Assembly: GCA_003157895.1 (NCBI GenBank)
Contig: PMKW01000055.1
Span: 1-10,977 of the forward strand
From: Methanoregula sp.
GTDB taxonomy: Archaea; Halobacteriota; Methanomicrobia; Methanomicrobiales; Methanospirillaceae
Direction: 5' to 3'
Length of the DNA: 10,977 nt
A model generated the notes under the pieces. The model saw nothing but the letters and a program-made list of their open reading frames with translations. It did no database searches and was not told where the DNA came from. Below are positions 6,491 to 10,977 of this stretch, piece by piece. A program made the translations under genes and the position numbers. Numbering within the stretch: position 1 is the stretch's first letter; each line of letters begins with the position of its first letter.

Positions 6491-7828
6491 TTAATTGAGC
6501 CTGAGCCGCTGCCCGTTCCTCATCAGGTGCACCGTGGATCCCGTGACATACCCGAGATCGCCGGCAAAATCTGCATAGCTTGCCGTCATCTTGATGTTCC
6601 CGTGGGCAGGGATGATGTGCTGCGGCTGCAGGAGCTGGATGAACTCATAATGGTCCTCGCGGTAAGCGTGCCCGCTGACATGCAGGTCCTCGAATACCCG
6701 GGCCCCTGCCAGTTTGAGGTGCTGTTCGATCATGTACCGCTGCCCGAAATTCATCGGGTTCGGGATCACGTTTGCCGAGAAGATGACCTTATCGCCCTTA
6801 GCGAGCTGGTAGGGAGTGTCCCCGAGAGCAAGCCTTGTTAAGATGGACCCGGGTTCTCCCTGGTGCCCTGTTACAATGGGCATGAACTTTTCCTTGCCGG
6901 CCTTCATCATCCGGCGCATGGTCCGGTCGACCGTCCTCCGGTTCCCAAAGACACTCGTGGTCTCGGGGAATGAGACGAGTTTCATCTGCTCGGCAGTCAC
7001 CGAGTACTTCTCCATCGACCGGCCGAGCAGGACGGGCTTCCTGCCGATCTCGTGGGCGCATTCCGCGAGCGTCTTAACACGGGAGATATGCGACGAGAAC
7101 GTGGAGACGATGATCGCGTTCTTGTCATCCTCGTAACTGGTGATGACGTCGCGGACAAGGTCGCGGGCGATCCGCTCGCTCGGGCACCTGCCCGGGCGTT
7201 CGATATACGTGCTCTCGACAATGAGCGCAAGCACGCCTTCTTTCCCAATCTGGCGGAAGCGGGCAAAGTCCGGGGGTTCACCGATGACCGGGGTCCGGTC
7301 GAACTTGAAATCACAGGCATAGACAATCGCACCGTGGGGGGTGTGGAGCACCGGGGTTACGGTATCGATGATCGAATGCTGCGTCCTGACAAACTCAAGG
7401 ATCAGGTTCTGGGAGAGGGTATATCGCTGCCCGGACTTGAGCGCAAAGAGCTTGTTGTTGACACCGAATTTCTGCTCGCCCGATATCTGCTGCCGTATTA
7501 ACTCGATTGTATACGGCGTGGCAATGATCGGGGCATTGTACCGGTGCGCCAGCTTCGGGATCGCACCGATATGGTCGAGGTGCCCGTGGGAGCAGACGAT
7601 GGCCTTGACAGTCCCCTCGACCGCGTTCATCATCGTATCGTCAGGTATCGCCTTGATCTTGATCAGGTCAAGGGAGTGCATATTCTCTATCTCCGCGTCC
7701 TCGTGGATCATTACCTGGTCCAGGCGGAGTCCCATGTCAAAAATGACAATTTCCTTTCCGCAGCGGACGGCGGTCATATTTCGCCCGACTTCGTCGTATC
7801 CGCCTACTGCGATAATTTCTATATCCAT
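6491..7828 (-). CDS. rnj: Archaeal RNase J (beta-CASP metallo-beta-lactamase ribonuclease)
   Basis: A 445-residue RNA-degrading enzyme of the archaeal RNase J group, known in this family for 5'-to-3' exonuclease activity. It opens with GGYDEVGRN (9-17). The zinc motif HGHLDH covers residues 81-86 (H81, H83, D85, H86), and further metal-binding candidates are H151 (TQHS) and D173 (ACDFKFD). The beta-CASP part contains VESTY (E205), STFSSH (H247), TGHQGEPGS (320-328), HVSGHA (H387) and IPAHGN (H409). The set is complete and the length (about 445-450) is normal for archaea; bacterial RNase J has an extra C-terminal domain that is absent here. It lies between isomerase and prenyl synthase genes. 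A strong AAGGAGAT site 5 nt before the ATG fixes the start and may let it be translated at a higher rate than its neighbours. Confidence 0.95.
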   Translation of the reverse strand: MDIEIIAVGGYDEVGRNMTAVRCGKEIVIFDMGLRLDQVMIHEDAEIENMHSLDLIKIKAIPDDTMMNAVEGTVKAIVCSHGHLDHIGAIPKLAHRYNAPIIATPYTIELIRQQISGEQKFGVNNKLFALKSGQRYTLSQNLILEFVRTQHSIIDTVTPVLHTPHGAIVYACDFKFDRTPVIGEPPDFARFRQIGKEGVLALIVESTYIERPGRCPSERIARDLVRDVITSYEDDKNAIIVSTFSSHISRVKTLAECAHEIGRKPVLLGRSMEKYSVTAEQMKLVSFPETTSVFGNRRTVDRTMRRMMKAGKEKFMPIVTGHQGEPGSILTRLALGDTPYQLAKGDKVIFSANVIPNPMNFGQRYMIEQHLKLAGARVFEDLHVSGHAYREDHYEFIQLLQPQHIIPAHGNIKMTASYADFAGDLGYVTGSTVHLMRNGQRLRLN

Positions 7829-7889
7829 TTTGTATCTCCTTACTTGTGTGTTTGGTTATTCTTCCTGAAAAATTACCCGGTTTAACATT
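7829..7889 (-). other. 61 nt spacer between fni and RNase J
   Basis: This is the only gap above 13 nt within the right-hand gene run. After the fni stop (TAA), the minus strand has TAATTTTTC (7867-7875), a short T-tract that could pause or terminate some transcripts, then an A-rich stretch leading to the RNase J ribosome binding site. I see no clear TATA box for an internal promoter, so co-transcription with possible attenuation is the simplest reading. Confidence 0.35.
7834..7841 (-). promoter_or_regulatory. Strong ribosome binding site of RNase J
   Basis: AAGGAGAT on the minus strand, five bases before the ATG at 7828. It is the best match to the anti-Shine-Dalgarno sequence among the genes of the right block and sits in its largest spacer. 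Confidence 0.7.
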
Positions 7890-8981
7890 TTATCGTTTCA
7901 TTCGTGCCGGATTGTCTTTTTCAATCATCTGCCGGGTCCTTCCCGTAATGTGCAGGGATGCTTTCCTGAGATCGGCAATTGTTGCCGATCCGGTCAGGAA
8001 CATGGCGACCTCAAGCTCCCGGTGGATCATATCGATCACTTCAAAGAGCGCTTTATCGTCTTTCATGGCCGGTTTCAGGAGCGGGAGCGCCATACCGCAC
8101 AGGTCTGCACCGAATGCAAGTCCCTTGGCGATATCAAGGCCGCTCCGCACGCCGCCCGATGCAATAACCGGCCCTCCGGTTGCGAGCACTTCGGCAAGAC
8201 TTACGAGCGTAGGGATCCCCCAGGAAGCAAAGTCCTCTCCGAGCAACTTGAGTTTCTTATCCCCTGGATTGCCGCTCTCGTCTGCCCGGACGCTCTCGAC
8301 TGCTGCCCAGGACGTCCCGCCCCAGCCACCGGTGTCGATGGCACGGACACCCGCGCCCCAGCACCGTCGTGCCGTTGCAGCAGAGATCCCACAGCCGGTC
8401 TCCTTGACAATGACCGGTTTTTTGAAATCGCGGGCAAGTTCCCCGATGGCCGCAAAGCAGCCGGTCGCATTATGGTCGCCCTCCGGCTGGATCGCTTCCT
8501 GCAGGAAATTGAGGTGGATCGCAATCGCATCCGCCCCGATCATCTCAACGGCCCGCTCCGCCCATTCGATCCCGTGGTCGCGGAGCTGGACAACACCGAG
8601 ATTTGCTACCAGGAATGCATGGGGTGCTTCGGAGCGGACCACCGAGAACGTATCGGCAAGGGACGGGTTCTCAAGCGCAGCCCGCTGGGAGCCGACGCCC
8701 ATCCCGATCCCGTACCGTTCTGCAGCCCGTGCAAGACGGGCATTCGTATCCCTGGTACCGGGATGACCACCGGTCATCGCTGATATGAAGAGGGGGGAGG
8801 AGAGGGTATGGCCCAGGAACCGGCTATGCAAGTCGATGGTGCCCATGTCGCATTCCGGCAGGGCATTGTGAACGAACCGTATATCCGAGAAGCCGGCATC
8901 GCCGCTTTCAACCTCATATTCCGCACAGATGCGGAGGTGATCGAGCTTCCTTGACGATGTAAACCGTCCCTTGTCTGCCAT
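7890..8981 (-). CDS. fni: Type 2 isopentenyl-diphosphate delta-isomerase (FMN-dependent)
   Basis: A 363-residue TIM-barrel flavoenzyme that interconverts IPP and DMAPP, giving the allylic primer for the prenyl synthase two genes downstream. Diagnostic segments are RKLDHLRI near the N-terminus (11-18), SAMTGGHPGT (67-76), GVGSQR (95-100) and VANLG (125-129). The catalytic stretch HLNFLQEAIQPEGD (156-169) contains Q161, the proposed proton-transfer residue of the family, and E162, the magnesium ligand. KETGCGIS follows (193-200), then DTGGWGGTSWA (216-226) and the phosphate-binding ASGGVRSG (274-281). The family needs FMN, NADPH and magnesium. The length is normal (about 350-370). The ATG lies 5 nt after the IPK stop, with GGGGAGA about 9 nt upstream (8991-8997). 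It is unrelated to the type 1 isomerase and is the usual archaeal form. Confidence 0.96.
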   Translation of the reverse strand: MADKGRFTSSRKLDHLRICAEYEVESGDAGFSDIRFVHNALPECDMGTIDLHSRFLGHTLSSPLFISAMTGGHPGTRDTNARLARAAERYGIGMGVGSQRAALENPSLADTFSVVRSEAPHAFLVANLGVVQLRDHGIEWAERAVEMIGADAIAIHLNFLQEAIQPEGDHNATGCFAAIGELARDFKKPVIVKETGCGISAATARRCWGAGVRAIDTGGWGGTSWAAVESVRADESGNPGDKKLKLLGEDFASWGIPTLVSLAEVLATGGPVIASGGVRSGLDIAKGLAFGADLCGMALPLLKPAMKDDKALFEVIDMIHRELEVAMFLTGSATIADLRKASLHITGRTRQMIEKDNPARMKR

Positions 8982-8986
8982 ACGAT

Positions 8987-9742
8987 CTAGTCTCCCCTCA
9001 CGATCGTCCCGCCATGACCGGACCCTTTGAGGAAATCCGGAATCCGCGAAACATGAAAGATATCTGATCCGATCCCTGCATCCGCAAGGCCGAGCAGTTC
9101 ATCAATTTTCCCTCTCATTCCACCGGTGACATCGGTATGATTCGAGTTGCCGATCTGGAGATCCGATACCGTTTTTCTGGTAATCTTCGGTACCACGGCA
9201 TCCCCATCCAGCACTCCCGGTACATCGGTGGCGAGCCCCACACGGTTGATCCCTAAGGCAACCGCGAGGTAGCGTACGAGCTGGTCGCCCGATACGATAC
9301 AGGCCCCGCGTGAAAGGTCCATCACCACGTCTCCGTGGATCACAGGGACCATCTTAAGCATGAGCATTTTTTCCAGGTGGCGGCATTCGAACCCTACCAG
9401 CCGGCCGTTATCTGCAACACTTGTATGGAGGGGATGGATACCCAGCGCCGGTACCCCCTCTTCCCGGAGGGCGGTAACAACAGCGTCATTGAGGCTGCTG
9501 ACCGCACGGTGCGTCACGAAGATCCCTTCCGTATTTCCGGCGGACGCTCCCTTGTCAAGGTGGTAGCGCTTCGCCTCAGGATGTCCGCAGGAACCTGCAC
9601 CGTGGATCACGATCATCCCTCCCGGGGTGGCATCCGCGATGGCGCCTGCTATCGACGCAAGCCGGGCCCGGTTGACCGCACAGCCGGCGCTCTTGTCGGT
9701 GATGATGCTCCCGCCGAGTTTCAGGATCAACCGCTCAGACAT
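8987..9742 (-). CDS. ipk: Isopentenyl phosphate kinase
   Basis: A 251-residue amino-acid-kinase-fold enzyme that phosphorylates isopentenyl phosphate to IPP, the last step of the archaeal mevalonate route. LILKLGGS at residues 5-12 includes K8. HGAGSCGHP (47-55) carries H54, matching the histidine that defines IPK within this superfamily (H60 in Methanocaldococcus jannaschii). VSGDQL at about 160, ATDVPGVLD and TGGMRGKI form the nucleotide-binding half. The usual phenylalanine before GH is cysteine here. I chose the ATG at 9742 over an in-frame ATG at 9772. The shorter form has AAAGGAG 4 nt upstream, overlaps the mevalonate kinase stop by 8 nt, and begins SERLILKLGG as the family does; the longer form adds ten mostly charged residues. 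It lies between mvk and fni, as expected for the pathway. Confidence 0.95.
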   Translation of the reverse strand: MSERLILKLGGSIITDKSAGCAVNRARLASIAGAIADATPGGMIVIHGAGSCGHPEAKRYHLDKGASAGNTEGIFVTHRAVSSLNDAVVTALREEGVPALGIHPLHTSVADNGRLVGFECRHLEKMLMLKMVPVIHGDVVMDLSRGACIVSGDQLVRYLAVALGINRVGLATDVPGVLDGDAVVPKITRKTVSDLQIGNSNHTDVTGGMRGKIDELLGLADAGIGSDIFHVSRIPDFLKGSGHGGTIVRGD

Positions 9743-10604
9743 TCTTCTCCTTTCGCGCGCCTTCCGTATCAATGCCGGTTACGATCGCCCGGGCATCGCA
9801 GGCTTCGATGGCACCTGCAACCCGGTGTTTCAGCTGCTTGGGGCAGAGCGCAACCATGCACCCGCCGCCACCGGCACCCGTTATCTTCGCACCAAATGCC
9901 CCGGCGTTCCTGGAAGCAAGGACCATCTTTGAGAGTTGCGGGTGACCGACCCCGAGCACCTCAAGAAGGGCGTTGTTCATGTTCATGTACCGGCCCAGTT
10001 CCTTCGGGTTGTTGAGAAAGTGGATAGCGCTCAAGCTGACCCCCTCGATGGCATCGAGGACCGGGTCCACGATGTCCGGGTGGTTCTTCTTGAGTTCTGC
10101 GACCTGCTCTACCATCCTTGCGGTGCTGTGCGAGACAAGAGAGTCCCCGATTACGAGGTGCATGTTCTGCGGGGGCAGGCGCCGGCGGGAGCCCCCGCTG
10201 ATAAGCACGATCCCGCCGTAGCTGGAAACCGTGGTATCGGTGGGGCTCGCCCGTCCCTTCTGCACCTTCTTCTCTATCTCGAATGCCATATTCGCAATAT
10301 CCTCGCGGGTCTTGTTCTTCTTAAATTCGTCGTTGATTGCTGACAGCGTGGCAACCGTTACCGCTGCGGAGGATCCGAGGCCGGACGAACTCGGGATCTG
10401 GGAGTTGATATAGACACTGCCCATCACCTCCATTGCCGCGAAACAGCTGTCGATATACGGGGACTTTGCCCGCTGGGGCCGTTTCGTATCCCGCACAGTG
10501 ACAAACACCCGCGGTTTTATGGCCATGGCAATGCCGGGCTTTCCGTATACTACTGCATGCTCGCCGAACAAAAATACCTTGCCCGGCGCACTCCACGTAG
10601 CCAA
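9735..10604 (-). CDS. mvk: Mevalonate kinase (GHMP family)
   Basis: A 289-residue cytoplasmic kinase that converts mevalonate and ATP to 5-phosphomevalonate. The three GHMP motifs are present. The N-terminal SAPGKVFLFGEHAVVYG (5-21) contains K9; the ATP-binding loop PSSSGLGSSA is at 71-80; and glycine-rich KITGAGGGGC is at 241-250. ASPTDTTVSSYGG (120-132) holds D124, the probable catalytic base. The length is slightly short but usual for archaea (about 285-315). The start codon is TTG: the frame has no ATG or GTG near the conserved N-terminus, and a TGA lies in frame just upstream. The start comes 1 nt after the MEMO-family stop, with GGTGATC as a ribosome binding site inside that gene's end. 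The 3' end overlaps IPK by 8 nt. No phosphomevalonate-processing gene is adjacent. Confidence 0.96.
   Translation of the reverse strand: MATWSAPGKVFLFGEHAVVYGKPGIAMAIKPRVFVTVRDTKRPQRAKSPYIDSCFAAMEVMGSVYINSQIPSSSGLGSSAAVTVATLSAINDEFKKNKTREDIANMAFEIEKKVQKGRASPTDTTVSSYGGIVLISGGSRRRLPPQNMHLVIGDSLVSHSTARMVEQVAELKKNHPDIVDPVLDAIEGVSLSAIHFLNNPKELGRYMNMNNALLEVLGVGHPQLSKMVLASRNAGAFGAKITGAGGGGCMVALCPKQLKHRVAGAIEACDARAIVTGIDTEGARKEKNV
9747..9753 (-). promoter_or_regulatory. Ribosome binding site deciding the IPK start
   Basis: AAAGGAG on the minus strand, four bases before the ATG at 9742 and inside the last codons of mevalonate kinase. It favours this ATG over the in-frame one 30 nt upstream. Confidence 0.7.
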
Positions 10605-10605
10605 C

Positions 10606-10977
10606 CTAGATCACCGCAATACTCGCGTACCCGACAACTTCCCGGTTGTCCCCCGTCACATCACCGCTTGTCGCATAGCGGATCAGTTTTGCCGCTTTCG
10701 CCCCGAGCCCGGCACAGACGCTCACCATCGCGGTGATCGGGCCGTACCCGCAGGCAGTCACCCGCCGTTCCTCGATCCGCCGGTAGAACTCTTTTGTATC
10801 GAGTGTTACCAATGGCTCGATCGCCCAGAGGTCATCCGATTTTGCCTTTGCCGCGGGAACGTAATGCGAAAAGTCGCTGGAAGCAACGACCCGGACATCC
10901 CGTTTCGTCTGCCGGATCGCGTGACGGATCTTTTCCGCAAGACGCATCGCACTTGCATAGTCCTGCTGGCCCATCAT
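10606..10977 (-). CDS. MEMO-family protein (AmmeMemoRadiSam system protein B), C-terminal 124 codons, 5' end outside window
   Basis: The frame is open to the right edge. The ATG at the edge is an internal methionine, because MEMO proteins are about 260-290 residues and only the C-terminal half is here. Visible family marks (counted from the edge) are VASSDFSHY at 31-39 and ACGYGPI at 75-81. The latter holds the cysteine (C76) that aligns with the CGRHPI segment of human MEMO1, whose cysteine is a metal ligand. A final VVGYASIAV strand closes the fold. The fold is related to class III extradiol dioxygenases. In prokaryotes MEMO often occurs with AMMECR1 and radical SAM genes, and the role of that set is unknown. 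Here it sits 1 nt before mevalonate kinase, and its end supplies that gene's ribosome binding site. Linkage of MEMO to mvk is a recurrent archaeal arrangement as far as I recall. Confidence 0.92.
   Translation of the reverse strand: MMGQQDYASAMRLAEKIRHAIRQTKRDVRVVASSDFSHYVPAAKAKSDDLWAIEPLVTLDTKEFYRRIEERRVTACGYGPITAMVSVCAGLGAKAAKLIRYATSGDVTGDNREVVGYASIAVI
10609..10615 (-). promoter_or_regulatory. Ribosome binding site for the TTG start of mevalonate kinase
   Basis: GGTGATC on the minus strand ends four bases before the TTG. It can pair over seven bases with the 3' end of 16S rRNA (GATCACCTCC in DNA letters), using the outer part of that sequence instead of the usual GGAGG. It lies within the last codons of the MEMO-family gene. 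Confidence 0.5.

Noticed and set aside
7846..8766. Plus-strand open frame (306 codons) opposite the isomerase
   Set aside because: Antisense to a complete, motif-rich fni gene; serine, arginine and proline-rich composition typical of a shadow frame.
9742..9772. N-terminal extension of IPK from the first ATG
   Set aside because: No ribosome binding site was apparent for it, it increases overlap with mvk, and it adds residues not seen in the family.
1..10977. CRISPR arrays, tRNA or rRNA genes, insertion sequences, phage or defence genes
   Set aside because: I saw no regularly spaced repeats, transposase motifs, terminal inverted repeats or tRNA-like segments; the window is almost entirely filled by conserved minus-strand genes.

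Overview
The window looks like a methanogenic archaeon of the Methanomicrobiales type (Methanoregula or Methanolinea-like). This placement is an inference from gene content and overall style, not from a search. The supporting signs are archaeal-only or archaeal-type genes: isopentenyl phosphate kinase, an archaeal (GlnRS-like) GluRS, archaeal RNase J, a MEMO-family protein beside mevalonate kinase, and a COG1361-type surface protein. Shine-Dalgarno sites are common, base composition is moderately GC-rich, and genes are tightly packed. Every gene I can support lies on the minus strand, so transcription runs from right to left. The many long plus-strand frames are shadows of these genes.

Right block (10977 down to 3819): the 3' part of a MEMO-family gene (AmmeMemoRadiSam system protein B), then mevalonate kinase, isopentenyl phosphate kinase (IPK), type 2 isopentenyl-diphosphate isomerase (fni), RNase J, a short-chain prenyl (GGPP) synthase and glutamyl-tRNA synthetase. 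Most junctions are 1 to 13 nt gaps or an 8 nt overlap, and the largest gap (61 nt) precedes RNase J. This is a housekeeping operon for archaeal lipid precursors with RNA-processing and translation genes built in. It covers mevalonate to 5-phosphomevalonate (Mvk), isopentenyl phosphate to IPP (IPK), IPP to DMAPP (Fni), and IPP plus DMAPP to GGPP (IdsA). The steps between phosphomevalonate and isopentenyl phosphate are not encoded here.

A 223 nt gene-free stretch (3596-3818) separates this block from the left block.

Left block (3595 down to 407): a membrane-anchored extracytoplasmic protein with about three Ig-like/CARDB-like domains, a MacB/FtsX-type ABC permease and its ATPase. They form a compact three-gene transporter operon (19 nt overlap, then 1 nt gap). 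Its substrate cannot be read from the sequence, and it is the least understood system in the window. After T-rich tracts following the ATPase comes the 5' part of a YgjP-like (DUF45) metallopeptidase-domain gene, cut off by the left edge before its HExxH site.

No RNA gene, mobile element, CRISPR array or clear long repeat was found. Most of the window is ordinary conserved archaeal housekeeping. The points most worth a second look are the uncharacterised ABC triad, the lysine-poor KMSKS-equivalent of the GluRS, and the TTG start of mevalonate kinase with its Shine-Dalgarno site inside the end of the upstream gene.
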